Assembly: GCA_902778265.1 (NCBI GenBank) | Contig: CACYXI010000025.1 | Span: forward strand, 1 to 54,912 | DNA length: 54,912 nt | Reading direction: 5' to 3' | Source of the DNA: an uncultured Bacteroidales bacterium | GTDB taxonomy: Bacteria > Bacteroidota > Bacteroidia > Bacteroidales > Bacteroidaceae | Shown here: one piece after another, positions 8,383 to 17,499 of the stretch | Layout: the number at the start of each line of letters is the position of its first letter | Position numbering within the stretch: the stretch's first letter is position 1 | Notes under the pieces: generated by a model | Told to the model about the DNA's origin: nothing | Databases searched by the model: none | The model's input: only the letters and a program-made list of their open reading frames with translations | Translations under genes and position numbers: made by a program

Positions 8383-10326
8383 ATGAATAGATATTTAAAA
8401 TATCCGCTCGTAGCGTTGCTATGCAATCTGTTGGTAGTGTTCGCGATGTTCACACTCACCCGACTTGTGTTTGTGTGGTGCAACGCATCGCTCTATGCCG
8501 ACCACATGAGTGCGGGCTACCTCTTCCAACTGTTGTTGGCCGGATTGCATTTTGACCGTACTGCAATACTGTACCTCAACTGTTGGATGATATTGTTGTT
8601 TCTCTTCCCTCTGCATTGGAAAGAGAATAACCGTGTTGTGTTCCGTATCGCCCGCATCCTGTATGTAGTGGTGAACTTCATCGGCATAGCAGCTAATCTA
8701 TGTGATTGCGCATATTTCCCATATACAGGAAGAAGAACCACGTTCAACGTATTGCAGGAATTTAGTAATGAGGGTAACTTCCTTACCATAATAACTAATG
8801 AGGCGTTACCTTACTGGTATCTGTTCATCGTTGCAGGTATAATTACGTGGGTGCTATGGACATGCTTTCGTGCGCCAGAACAACACCTAACACCCACCAC
8901 CAAACACCTAACACGCTACTACATCACTCAGCTCGTTCTGTTAGTAGTGGCATCAGGACTTACCATTGCAGGTATGAGAGGCGGATTTACCACAGCTGTT
9001 CGCCCTATAACCATATCAAATGCCAATCAGTATGTGGATCATGCCATTGATGTGGGTATCGTACTGAATACTCCTTTTAGCATAATGCGTACTATTGGTA
9101 AGAAACCATTTGTGGAGTGCCATTACCTATCTGATGATGAGGCCCAAAAACTATACTCTCCTTTGCATCAGCTAGCTGATAGTGTTAAGTTCCGTCCGAT
9201 GAATGTGGTGGTGTTTATCCTTGAGAGTTTTGGAAAACAAGCAATGGAGCGAGGACACATGCCTTTCCTATCTGAGCTTGCGCAAAAGGGAATGGCATTT
9301 GAGTATAGCTATTCAAGTGGTAGGAAGAGTATTGACGGAATGCCTTCTGTGCTTTCATCCATTCCAAGTTTTGTAGAGCCGTTCTTCCTTACCCCCGCCT
9401 CTATGAACGACCTTTCTGGAATAGCCGGGGAACTATCGCGCAACAAGGGCTATACATCAGCTTTCTTCCATGGAGCAGAGAATGGTTCAATGGGTTTTGA
9501 GGCTTTTGCCAAGGCAACAGGTTTTCAGAAATACTATGGCAGAACAGAGTATAATCAGGATCCGCGCTATCATGGTGATGATGATTTCGACGGCACCTGG
9601 GCTATATGGGATGAGGAATTCTTGCAGTTCTATTGCGATAAGATGAGCGAGATGAAGCAACCGTTTGTTACCTCTGTCTTCACCGCCTCTTCACATCCTC
9701 CATTCGCTATGCCCGATAGGTATAAGGCAAAGTTCCCACCTACCGACCCGCCAATCTTTGCAAGTATAAGATATTCTGATAATGCCTTGCGCCTCTTCTT
9801 CGAGAAGGCAAGCAAGCAGGCTTGGTTCAAGAACACCGTCTTCGTGCTAACCGCCGATCATACTTCGGAATCTATCGACCCTCAGTTTACCTCCGATCTT
9901 GGCAGATACAAGGTGCCTATCGTTATCTATGCCCCTTCCATACCTGAACTTCAGGGCATAGCAGATAAGGAGAAGATTATGAGTCAGACGGATATAATGC
10001 CGACCATACTTGGAATCCTTGGCTATGACGTTCCCTATGTCGCATTCGGACAGGATGTGCTGAACACTAAGCCTGAAGATACTTGGGCGGTGAACTATAT
10101 TCCGGGCAACGGCTACTATCAGTATGTGCAAGGCGACTGGATGCTGCAGTTTGATGGTGAGAAGGTTGTTCATGCCTACGAATTCAAGAAAGACACGTTG
10201 CAGCAGCATGATGTCAAGCAACATTGTCCGAAGGAATACAAACTGCGATTGAAGAGCATCATACAGCAGTATATGTATAGGATGAATCATAATCAGTTAA
10301 AGACCCACCCCCAGCCCCTCCCATAA
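8383..10326 (+). CDS. Second LtaS-type membrane sulfatase-fold transferase
   Basis: 647 residues with about five N-terminal membrane helices, then the sulfatase-fold domain. Metal Glu is in VFILESFGKQ; the nucleophile position in SGRKSIDGMPS is Ser instead of the Thr in its neighbours; SSHPPF and LTADHTSE supply the His and Asp-His ligands. A Ser nucleophile still fits the alkaline-phosphatase superfamily. The membrane domain carries a short in-frame repeat (EQHLTPTTKHLTRYY, about 8875-8920), and the last residues (KTHPQPLP) come from the CCCCTCCC palindrome at its 3' end, so the original C-terminus was probably different. Donor and acceptor unknown. Confidence 0.78.
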   Translation: MNRYLKYPLVALLCNLLVVFAMFTLTRLVFVWCNASLYADHMSAGYLFQLLLAGLHFDRTAILYLNCWMILLFLFPLHWKENNRVVFRIARILYVVVNFIGIAANLCDCAYFPYTGRRTTFNVLQEFSNEGNFLTIITNEALPYWYLFIVAGIITWVLWTCFRAPEQHLTPTTKHLTRYYITQLVLLVVASGLTIAGMRGGFTTAVRPITISNANQYVDHAIDVGIVLNTPFSIMRTIGKKPFVECHYLSDDEAQKLYSPLHQLADSVKFRPMNVVVFILESFGKQAMERGHMPFLSELAQKGMAFEYSYSSGRKSIDGMPSVLSSIPSFVEPFFLTPASMNDLSGIAGELSRNKGYTSAFFHGAENGSMGFEAFAKATGFQKYYGRTEYNQDPRYHGDDDFDGTWAIWDEEFLQFYCDKMSEMKQPFVTSVFTASSHPPFAMPDRYKAKFPPTDPPIFASIRYSDNALRLFFEKASKQAWFKNTVFVLTADHTSESIDPQFTSDLGRYKVPIVIYAPSIPELQGIADKEKIMSQTDIMPTILGILGYDVPYVAFGQDVLNTKPEDTWAVNYIPGNGYYQYVQGDWMLQFDGEKVVHAYEFKKDTLQQHDVKQHCPKEYKLRLKSIIQQYMYRMNHNQLKTHPQPLP

Positions 10327-10467
10327 AGGGAGGGGAGTAGTTACAATCTTCTAATTGAAAAATCAGTTTGAATATTAAATATGGAAAATAATAATAATAA
10401 CGCAACGTCAACAAACGACAAAACTATTTACTCCCCTCCCTTTATGGGAGGGGCAAGGGGGTGGGTC
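10302..10467. repeat. Inverted pair of CCCCTCCC/GGGAGGGG palindromes spanning the gene junction
   Basis: CCCCTCCCATAAAGGGAGGG at about 10316-10335 and its inverted relative CCCTCCCTTTATGGGAGGGG at about 10436-10455 carry the flanks GACCCACCCCC and GGGGGTGGGTCT. The first forms the 3' end of the upstream gene and the second is translated into the N-terminus of the next (YSPPFMGGARGWV). A further copy is at about 12320-12356. Confidence 0.7.
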
Positions 10468-12315
10468 TGTTCTTTCCTCTTCTACGCCATCTCCTCCCTC
10501 TTCCTTGCAGTCATGTTCTGCACCTACATGATAGGTTCGCCAGTACTCTCATCAATGGATTTTGAGGGATGGGTGTTCTTCATCGCATCCGCAATATCCC
10601 ATGCCTCGATGTTCATGCTCATACCGTACCTCTTGGCACTTCCATTCCATCTTTTGGGATGGAGAAAGACGGCTATGTGGGTACAAGGAGTGTTGGTTTC
10701 GCTATTGTTTATATTGAACTTCATCAACGAGCAGGTATATGCCATATATAAGTTCCACCTCAACGGATTCGTTATCAATATGCTTACCGGTCCGGCGGCA
10801 GGAGATATATTCACCTTCGATGCAGCACTCTATTTCAAGGAGATATGCCTGCTCCTACTTGTCGTATGCCTTGCCGTTGTGTCATATATGCTTTCACGCT
10901 ATGTGTATGCCAAGAAGCAAAAGGCGTATGCGTTGCCAATAATCTGCACGTTCGTTGGATGCACATTGTTTGCCCATCTGTGGAATATCTATGCCGATTT
11001 CTATCAGCATAGGTCGGTGGCAAAGAGTGCACGACTGCTCCCATATTTCTTCCCTACTACCTCAAAGAGTATGATGAAGAATGTGTTCCACCTCACACCT
11101 CCTGATAGCTACGGACAGTTGGATGCCTTCGAGGAGTCAGAGGATATCGTATATCCTGTTAATCCGTTAAAGGTTGAGACTCCCGACTCGCTCCCTAATA
11201 TCCTCGTTATCATGGTCGATTCGTGGAACCGTCGCTGCCTTACTGCCGACAATATGCCGAATACATACGCCTATGCACAGCAGAACGAGTGGTACCAGAA
11301 TCATGTCAGCAGCAGCAACGGCACACGTGGCTCTGTGTTCGGCTTCTTTTTCGGCTTGCCAAGCTATTACTGGAACTCGTTCGACAAGGCTGCTGTCCGT
11401 CCTCTGTTCATTGATCTGTTGAAGAAGAACAACTACGACATACAGGCATTCGTATCAGCCGGAATGGAAGATCCTCCCTTTGCGCGAGTTGTCTTCGGTC
11501 ATGTCAAGGGCATCAGGGCAAAGTCGTATGGTGTTAATCCTTACGTCAACGATAACAAGGCTACGGATGAGGCTATCCGTGCCATGCAGAAGCATAGCGC
11601 GAAGCGAAATCAACCGTTCTTCTACTACGTCTTCCTCGACCTCGCACATAGTTTCCTCGGTATGCCCGATGATGTGAACAGCGTGTATAGTCCTGCATGG
11701 TCGTTTGCTGACTATGCCAAGCTAAGCAACGATATGGATCCTACGCCATTCTTCAATCTCTACCGTAACTGTTGCCATTATGACGATGTGCTTATTGGTA
11801 AGCTCCTTGCCACTCTGAAGCAGCAGGGATATGCCGACAACACCCTCGTGATAATTGTCGGTGACCATGCACAGGAGTTCAACGAGAACAAGAAGAACTA
11901 TTGGGGGCATAGCAGCAATTACTCCCTTTGGCAGATCGGTGTTCCGCTTATCATTCATCACCCAAACTCCCAACACCCATCACCCGACACCCATCACCCA
12001 ATAGCCTTCACCCATCGCACCACCCACTATGATGTGATTCCAACTATCATGCACGATTACTTCGGAGTGCAGAATCCATTAAGCGACTATTCATTAGGCT
12101 CGATGCTGCATGACACCGCATCGCGCGACTGGCATTTCGTGGGCAACGACCTCAACTATGCCTTTATCGTAGGTGGTGACACAATCCTTGAGCATCAGGG
12201 TAATGGCGCTTTGGATGTATATGACTCCAAGATGAATGATGTGCAGGGCTATAATATTGATGCGAAGAAATTCAATGCAGCCATGCAGAGGGTGAATAGG
12301 TTTTATAAGCAGTAA
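10381..12315 (+). CDS. YejM/PbgA-like membrane protein with apparently intact sulfatase-fold active site
   Basis: 644 residues. The N-terminal five-helix region and the stretch IYADFYQHRSVAKSARLLPY, then FFPTTSKSMMKN, align by eye with E. coli YejM (LapC/PbgA; DUF3413 plus sulfatase domain), as does VSSSNGTRGSVFGFFFGLPS with the YejM MSSGNTTDNGIFGLFYG. E. coli YejM controls LPS synthesis through LapB/FtsH-LpxC and lacks the full catalytic set. Here Thr in SNGTRGS and Asp-His in IIVGDHAQEF are kept, so it may be an active transferase or hydrolase. The N-terminus (YSPPFMGGARGWV) is encoded by an inserted palindrome. A repeat-like HPNSQHPSPDTHHPIAFT segment lies at about 11955-12010. Confidence 0.75.
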   Translation: MENNNNNATSTNDKTIYSPPFMGGARGWVCSFLFYAISSLFLAVMFCTYMIGSPVLSSMDFEGWVFFIASAISHASMFMLIPYLLALPFHLLGWRKTAMWVQGVLVSLLFILNFINEQVYAIYKFHLNGFVINMLTGPAAGDIFTFDAALYFKEICLLLLVVCLAVVSYMLSRYVYAKKQKAYALPIICTFVGCTLFAHLWNIYADFYQHRSVAKSARLLPYFFPTTSKSMMKNVFHLTPPDSYGQLDAFEESEDIVYPVNPLKVETPDSLPNILVIMVDSWNRRCLTADNMPNTYAYAQQNEWYQNHVSSSNGTRGSVFGFFFGLPSYYWNSFDKAAVRPLFIDLLKKNNYDIQAFVSAGMEDPPFARVVFGHVKGIRAKSYGVNPYVNDNKATDEAIRAMQKHSAKRNQPFFYYVFLDLAHSFLGMPDDVNSVYSPAWSFADYAKLSNDMDPTPFFNLYRNCCHYDDVLIGKLLATLKQQGYADNTLVIIVGDHAQEFNENKKNYWGHSSNYSLWQIGVPLIIHHPNSQHPSPDTHHPIAFTHRTTHYDVIPTIMHDYFGVQNPLSDYSLGSMLHDTASRDWHFVGNDLNYAFIVGGDTILEHQGNGALDVYDSKMNDVQGYNIDAKKFNAAMQRVNRFYKQ

Positions 12316-12733
12316 TAAAAGACCCACCCCCTTACCCCTCCCATAAAGGGAGGGGAGTAGTTACAATCTTCTAATTGACGTGAGTTACCTCCCTGCGGTC
12401 AGTGGGTCTTCGACAAATCTCGAAGAATTCAAGACTGCGAGGGCTGAACGTCGAAGAGGTCGGCGGCCGAAGGGAAAGCCAAAGCCCGACACCTAATAGG
12501 GCAGTCCGTAAGGGCAGTCATATAGACGGTTTTTAGGGTATGAGGTCTGAAGGACCGACACCTATTATATTTATCAGGTGTCGCACCTACGGCGCTCATT
12601 AAAAACATAATCATTGTAACAGCCCTTACGGACTGCCCTGTTAGGTGTCGCACCTTCGGCGCTTTTCGTCTAACACACGTTACTTGTATTTTTCATTTTT
12701 CACTTTTCATTTTTCATTAAAAATATTTGTGTA
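12316..12733. repeat. Composite repeat block between YejM-like and phosphoesterase genes
   Basis: In order: the CCCCTCCC palindrome (12320-12356), GTGGGTCTTCGACAAATCTC (about 12400), AGGGCTGAACGTCGAAGAGG (about 12440), the GGTGTCGCACC repeat with long inverted arms (GGGCAGTCCGTAAGGGCAG and CCCTTACGGACTGCCC), and AAAATG-type tracts at the end. No gene is seen. The large hairpins could stop transcription between the neighbours. Confidence 0.65.
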
Positions 12734-13975
12734 ATGACAAAAAAAAGGAAAAAATATATCTGTATAACGATGGCAGGGCTACTCCTCGCCCTGGGGTGCT
12801 GGGCCTACACCCGTTGGGATGTCTGGTTTGGTAATCCCCCCGAAGCACCCTACGCCCCAGCCAAGGTACCATCACGAGTGCTGCTCACCTTTGGCAACGA
12901 TGGCGAGATGTCGAGAATGGTGTCATGGATGTGCGATGATAAGGTGGATGCAGATGCCGTGCTACTGCTTGCCGATTCAACAGATACCGTACAGATAAAG
13001 GCAACGGGAGAAGTCTTTGAGTCACGTTCGGGCAAGGCTGCCTACTATCGTGCCGAGATGAAGGATCTGAAGGCTAATCATACGTACGGCTATGCAGTAA
13101 GAAGCAATGGAGTGTTGTCTAAGTGGTACAGCTTTACCACATCCAATCCCGATGCGCAGTCGTACGCCTTCCTCTATATGGGCGATGTGCAGGACACTAT
13201 CAATGGCGTTGCCAACCGATTGCTCCGTCAGGCCATAGCAAGGCATCCTGAAGTGGAGTTCGTGGCATTCGGCGGCGACCTTATAGAGCGCCCTACCGAT
13301 GCCTACTATGCCGAGACATTCCGTAGCATCGACAGCGTATGCACCGCAATGCCTGTTGTTAATATTACGGGAAACCACGACTACCTCAAGTACCTGATAC
13401 GAAAGTGTGAGCGTAGGTTTGCCCTCACCTTCCCATACTATCTAAAAGGAATGGAGGAGCGAGACGATAATAACCATCTCTTCTCGTTCGTGTATCACAA
13501 CACCCAGTTCTTCCTCCTTGACTCCGAACGTGGAATATATTTCCTCCAGCAGCAGAAATCATGGTTAGAGGATAGGTTTGAAGAGTGCAAGGCAAAGCAT
13601 AAGATTGTGATGCTTCATCATCCGCTCTATTCCGTCAAGAACAAGAAGAACAACCTCATCGAGCGTTGGACGTTTAACGATATGATACAGGAGGCAGGTG
13701 TTGAGCTCGTCCTTCAGGGGCATGAGCACGGATATACGCATTGCACCTCATCCGAAGAGCCGTTGAAGGGTAACATCTGCAACAATCCTCCTCTCTATAC
13801 CGTTAGCCATTGCTCACCGAAGAACTATAATCTGCACCCTACCGAAAGGTTTTTCCCCGTACTCTCTGATAGCAGATACTATCAGGTTATAAAGGTTGAC
13901 GCCTCTGCCATCACCATGTTAGGTTACGATGCCAATACAGGTGAGAGGGTGGATAGTGTAAGGATTGTAAAGTGA
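12734..13975 (+). CDS. Membrane-anchored calcineurin-like metallophosphoesterase
   Basis: 413 residues. A single N-terminal hydrophobic segment (YICITMAGLLLALGCWAY) anchors or exports it. Residues about 45-135 resemble the beta-rich N-terminal domain of purple acid phosphatases. The metallophosphoesterase motifs follow in order: YMGDVQD, FGGDLIERP, TGNHDYL, MLHHPLYS and QGHEHGYTH. The predicted role is hydrolysis of a phosphate ester outside the cytoplasm. Its place after three phospho-group transferases suggests it may trim or recycle surface phospho-substituents; that is inference. Confidence 0.82.
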   Translation: MTKKRKKYICITMAGLLLALGCWAYTRWDVWFGNPPEAPYAPAKVPSRVLLTFGNDGEMSRMVSWMCDDKVDADAVLLLADSTDTVQIKATGEVFESRSGKAAYYRAEMKDLKANHTYGYAVRSNGVLSKWYSFTTSNPDAQSYAFLYMGDVQDTINGVANRLLRQAIARHPEVEFVAFGGDLIERPTDAYYAETFRSIDSVCTAMPVVNITGNHDYLKYLIRKCERRFALTFPYYLKGMEERDDNNHLFSFVYHNTQFFLLDSERGIYFLQQQKSWLEDRFEECKAKHKIVMLHHPLYSVKNKKNNLIERWTFNDMIQEAGVELVLQGHEHGYTHCTSSEEPLKGNICNNPPLYTVSHCSPKNYNLHPTERFFPVLSDSRYYQVIKVDASAITMLGYDANTGERVDSVRIVK

Positions 13976-14323
13976 AGAGTGAAGAACTAAGAGTTAAGAA
14001 TTTAAGTTACATTTTTTAGCGTATGGTTAATAAACAGGCCTTAAACGGCAATACTAACTTAAATTCTTCACTTTTCACTCATCACTTCAGTAAAAAAAAT
14101 AATTATCTGCAATCACCCGATAGCGCCCCGAAGGGGCAAAAGCTCATAGCCTGGGGCATCGCCCTAGGTAGATGTAGGGCGAATATACTAACTGCTTGTA
14201 CATAGGGCGCTGCCCTATGCTATGTGCTTTTAGGCTTTGGCTTTCCCTTCGGCCGCCGACCTCTTCGACGTTCAGCCCGCCTGTCATGTAATTGCGGATA
14301 ATCACAAATGAAAACAGAATCTC
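13976..14323. repeat. Repeat-rich spacer before the first licD-like gene
   Basis: Holds AAGTGAAGAACT-type tracts and a palindromic block at about 14105-14300 (GATAGCGCCCCGAAGGGGC, GCCCTATGCTATGTGC, TTCGGCCGCCGACCTCTTCG, GCGGATAATCACAAATG). Parts match repeats at about 1240, 12440, 18600 and 53640. I see no gene. Confidence 0.55.
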
Positions 14324-15217
14324 ATGAACATCAAACATACCCCCCCTGTTGAATTTCTACAGGAAGAGACAAGAATAGGTTATACAATATCCGCAGAGAT
14401 GAAGAAGCTGTGGGCTGTACAGATGGACTTGTTGCAGTATCTTCTCGACATCTGCAACAAGCACGGACTACGTATCTATGCCGATGGCGGAACATTGCTT
14501 GGCGCAATTCGTCATCATGGCTTCATACCCTGGGATGATGACATAGATATGGTGATGCTCCGCGATGACTATGACCGTCTCATGGCTATGGCAGACGAGT
14601 TTGAACATCCGTACTTCCTTCAGAATGTATATACAGATGCTCATTACACCCATCGTCATGCCCAGGTGCGTAATAGCGATACCGCATGTTGGGGAGTAGA
14701 TCAGAAAGGATGTACGGATAAATACAATCAAGGCATCTTCATAGATATATTCCCTGCCGACATACTGCCTACTACGGCAAGAGGATTCTCGCGATATTAT
14801 AATAAGGAGACACGGGCAAAGCAACGGTTTCGCTTCGTGTCAAAGTTCTGCAACGCGATGCCCGAGTTCCTATACAAGTGGATGAGGAATAACACTAAAT
14901 ATTTCAGCGATAAGCATATGTTTAGTGAATACGAGAATGCAGTAAGAGGTCAGAGTCCGAAAGGCAATGCACCGGTATGCGAGATAGCATTCAACCATAG
15001 CAGTCCGATAAACTTCTATGAGGAATACGGCGAACCTCTATATGCAGATTTCGAATATATCAAGATCCCAATCCCACGACAGAGTCATGCTATGCTCGAA
15101 CGTCAGTATGGTGCCGACTATATGACACCACAGCACGTCTCAGCAATGCACGGCGGCTTTAATTTCGATGTAGAAAGAAGCTATAAACAATTAACTCAAG
15201 TCACTTATAAGAAGTAA
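14324..15217 (+). CDS. LicD-family phospho-substituent transferase
   Basis: 297 residues. The LicD/Fukutin-type nucleotidyltransferase core is plain near residues 47-85: LRIYADGGTLLGAIRHHGFI, then PWDDDIDMVMLRDDYDRL, with the paired Asp residues that bind metal. LicD proteins move phosphocholine, or related groups, from a CDP-activated donor to glycans. A second LicD-like gene lies on the other strand at 19950-20759 beside a LicC/PntC-like nucleotidyltransferase that could make the donor. No choline kinase or choline importer is seen, so phosphoethanolamine or another amino-alcohol phosphate is as likely as phosphocholine. Confidence 0.85.
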   Translation: MNIKHTPPVEFLQEETRIGYTISAEMKKLWAVQMDLLQYLLDICNKHGLRIYADGGTLLGAIRHHGFIPWDDDIDMVMLRDDYDRLMAMADEFEHPYFLQNVYTDAHYTHRHAQVRNSDTACWGVDQKGCTDKYNQGIFIDIFPADILPTTARGFSRYYNKETRAKQRFRFVSKFCNAMPEFLYKWMRNNTKYFSDKHMFSEYENAVRGQSPKGNAPVCEIAFNHSSPINFYEEYGEPLYADFEYIKIPIPRQSHAMLERQYGADYMTPQHVSAMHGGFNFDVERSYKQLTQVTYKK

Positions 15218-15441
15218 TAAGTAGTACAAGGAGTAATAAGGAGTACAAGACGAATGTCTTATGTGTGGAATAAAGTTTGAAAGAATAGGGAATAAAGGTT
15301 TGATACAATTAAACCCTCATCCTTCATCCATCACCCTTCACCCTTCACCCCTTCATCACCTCAACCTTCAACGAGAAAAACTATCGTCTTGTACTCCTTA
15401 TACTCCTTGTACTCCTAAAACTATTTAATCCCCCATCCTCT
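15218..15441. repeat. Inverted AAGGAGTACAAGACGA repeat spacer
   Basis: AAGGAGTAATAAGGAGTACA with AGACGA at about 15228-15255 recurs inverted (TCGTCTTGTACTCCTTATAC) at about 15383-15416. The interior carries GGAATAAAG/TTTGATAC and CCTTCATCC tracts of the family that encloses the 3.3-kb promoter. No gene is seen. Confidence 0.55.
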
Positions 15442-16476
15442 ATGGAAGATGCTGTGAAACTCTATCTTAAAATCCCTTCCACTAACAAGGCGAAGGACGA
15501 TATGGATATCATCATGGGTCAGAACGGATTCCATGACATAGCCTGGAGCATAGACTCCCACAATTCAGTAGCACGCTTCATAAGTAAGCTCGTTAGCGTG
15601 CTCCTCGTTCTGGTAAGAGTAAAGAAAGGAAATGTCCTGCTCATTCAATATCCGTTCAAGAAGTACTACTCCCTCATCTGCCGTCTGGCACATTTCAAGG
15701 GAGGCAAGGTCGTCACACTCGTGCATGACCTTGGCTGCTTCCGTCGCAAGAAACTCACCATCGCACAAGAACTGGTGCGCATCAACAATACGGATGTCTT
15801 GATCGTACACAATGAGGCAATGCAGCAGTTCCTGCTCTCTCAGGGCTATCGTAAGCCTATGGTCACGCTTGGCATCTTTGACTACCTGTCCTCCAGTCCG
15901 GGTAGAAGACCCGAGAAGACAGCGGAGGAAGAGTGGAAGGTGGTATATGCCGGAGGCCTGTCACATCGCAAGAACTCATTCCTCTACGAATTAGACGACA
16001 AGATACACAACTGGCACTTCCATATCTATGGAGGCGGACTTGATGAAGACAAGGCACAGGGATGGAAGAACATCACCCCTATGGGACTCGTTACTCCCGA
16101 CTATCTCATAGGCAATTCCGTAGGTCATTTCGGACTTGTCTGGGATGGCTCAAGCATTGACGAATGTGCAGGCGACTGGGGAGAATACCTCAAGGTGAAC
16201 AATCCGCACAAGACATCATGCTATCTTAGAAGCGGAAAACCAGTTATTATGTGGAACCAGTCAGCCCTTGCCCCTTTTGTAGAGAGGGAGGGAATAGGAT
16301 TTACGGTAAGCTCACTCAGGGATATAGACGATAAAATCAAGGATATAACGCTTGACGAATACCAGAGTATGTGTCGCAATGCCGAGGTTATGAGCAAGCG
16401 TCTTGCAGAAGGTTATTATTTCAAGAAAGCATTTGCAAAGGCTTATGAGCTTTTGGATATTGCTCGTAGGGGGTGA
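15442..16476 (+). CDS. Gtf3/WbbI-like GT-B glycosyltransferase (possible galactofuranosyltransferase)
   Basis: 344 residues. The GT-B fold is suggested by a first half with KGNVLLIQYPFKKYYSLICR and VVTLVHDLGCFRRKK, and a second half with VVYAGGLSHRKNSF, HFHIYGGG, VGHFGLVWDGSSIDECAG, then NPHKTSCYLRSGKPVIMWNQ. That last series resembles the WbbI, WefC/Gtf3 and related family of sugar transferases, of which some add galactofuranose. It follows the LicD gene on the same strand and its 3' end overlaps the convergent InaA-like gene by 34 bases. The exact sugar cannot be read from the sequence. Confidence 0.75.
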   Translation: MEDAVKLYLKIPSTNKAKDDMDIIMGQNGFHDIAWSIDSHNSVARFISKLVSVLLVLVRVKKGNVLLIQYPFKKYYSLICRLAHFKGGKVVTLVHDLGCFRRKKLTIAQELVRINNTDVLIVHNEAMQQFLLSQGYRKPMVTLGIFDYLSSSPGRRPEKTAEEEWKVVYAGGLSHRKNSFLYELDDKIHNWHFHIYGGGLDEDKAQGWKNITPMGLVTPDYLIGNSVGHFGLVWDGSSIDECAGDWGEYLKVNNPHKTSCYLRSGKPVIMWNQSALAPFVEREGIGFTVSSLRDIDDKIKDITLDEYQSMCRNAEVMSKRLAEGYYFKKAFAKAYELLDIARRG

Positions 16477-17231
16477 GTCATAGCCTTGCGACGATTCCAG
16501 TTGCGGTCGTGCTGTTTCTTCTGCATAAGTGCTTCTTTTGCCCATTGCTCTGGGTTGGGTATGCCACAGGCAGAGGCGTATTCCTTTGCTATGAATTGGA
16601 AGAGGTCATAACGTCCGGTGAAACGGGTCATGTTCTCTATCCTCTCTTTCATAGGGATTGTGTGTATGGAGTCGTGGAATGTGACGCGGTTTATGTCTAT
16701 CAGCGTAAAATGGATTTCTCCTTCTTCGTTGGAAAAGAGGATATTGGTGTTGTTCATGTCGTTGTGGAGTATTCCGCGTTCGTGCATCTGGGCAAAGAAG
16801 TGTGCCAGGGCTTTGGCTACGTCTTTGTCCCATTCTTCTTTTTCAAAGGCATCGCGGATCTCGGTGCAATGGGTTAGCTCTTTGCATAGATAGTAGGCAT
16901 CTGATAAAAGTAGTCCTTTCCTTATTTCTACGTATGCGATTGGTTCTGGTGTGTTGATGCCGCGACGTATCATCTCCATACCGTTCTGATAGGATTTGCG
17001 TGCCTTGTGACTTCTAAAAATATATCCTATCTTTTGGATGAGGTTGGGACGTTTGAATCTCTTCACCACCATTTTTTTTGCATCGTTAATGGTGATGTCA
17101 ACGGCTTTTATCTTGTTTCTGCCATTCCATATCAGAATGCCTGAGCGCTCGAAGCTCTCAGGGAGATCAGCGATATATGCGTTTAGTTCGCTGCTTTGTG
17201 CGTATGATGGGTTTAATGTGTAGTCAGACAT
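16443..17231 (-). CDS. InaA/Kdo-kinase-like LPS kinase family protein
   Basis: About 262 residues from ATG at 17231 (MSDYTLNPSY). An open frame continues 42 codons upstream but runs through a dispersed repeat, so I reject that longer start. The fold is that of small RIO/Kdo-type kinases: Lys in MVVKRF, catalytic loop HERGILHNDMNNTNILF and the metal Asp in FTLIDINR. The usual HGDxHxxN is HNDMNNTN here, so Asp and the later Asn are kept and Gly is replaced. Family members phosphorylate the LPS core on the cytoplasmic side. It is the last gene of the minus-strand envelope run. An amino-alcohol kinase role in a LicC/LicD pathway is an untested alternative. Confidence 0.72.
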   Translation of the reverse strand: MSDYTLNPSYAQSSELNAYIADLPESFERSGILIWNGRNKIKAVDITINDAKKMVVKRFKRPNLIQKIGYIFRSHKARKSYQNGMEMIRRGINTPEPIAYVEIRKGLLLSDAYYLCKELTHCTEIRDAFEKEEWDKDVAKALAHFFAQMHERGILHNDMNNTNILFSNEEGEIHFTLIDINRVTFHDSIHTIPMKERIENMTRFTGRYDLFQFIAKEYASACGIPNPEQWAKEALMQKKQHDRNWNRRKAMTHPLRAISKSS

Positions 17232-17249
17232 AAGATGAAGTAAGTAGAT

Positions 17250-17466
17250 AATCAATTTTTTTTTATAATCAAGAATTAGAGAATTAGAGATTTTTTTTGA
17301 ATTTATAGGAATTGGAGAAAGGTCGCTTACGCTCCTGTCAATCACGGCTATTTCCAATGCTACGTAAGTAGCAAAAATCTCTCTTTCGCATTAATTCAAA
17401 ATTCTCAAATTACTTCCCTGCGGTCAGTGGGTCTTCGACAAATCTCTCTAATTCTTGATAAATATA
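17250..17466. repeat. MITE-like repeat, copy 1 of 3 (TATAATCAAGAATTAGAG ends)
   Basis: Ends are TATAATCAAGAATTAGAGA and its inverse TCTCTAATTCTTGATAAATA. The inner part has GGTCGCTTACGCTCCTGTCA, an AATCACGGC segment, GCTACGTAAGTAGCAAAAAT and GGGTCTTCGACAAATCTC. Other copies lie at about 23203-23372 (core inverted) and 39256-39475. Target-site duplications are not obvious. Confidence 0.65.
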
Positions 17467-17499
17467 AAATTTTTTGAATATTACTTATAATCAAGCCTT

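Noticed and set aside
16443-17357. Longer N-terminus for the InaA-like protein, and likewise for the PLP enzyme up to 23320
   Set aside because: The extra codons in both lie inside copies of the same MITE-like repeat, and the family N-termini start at 17231 and 23158.
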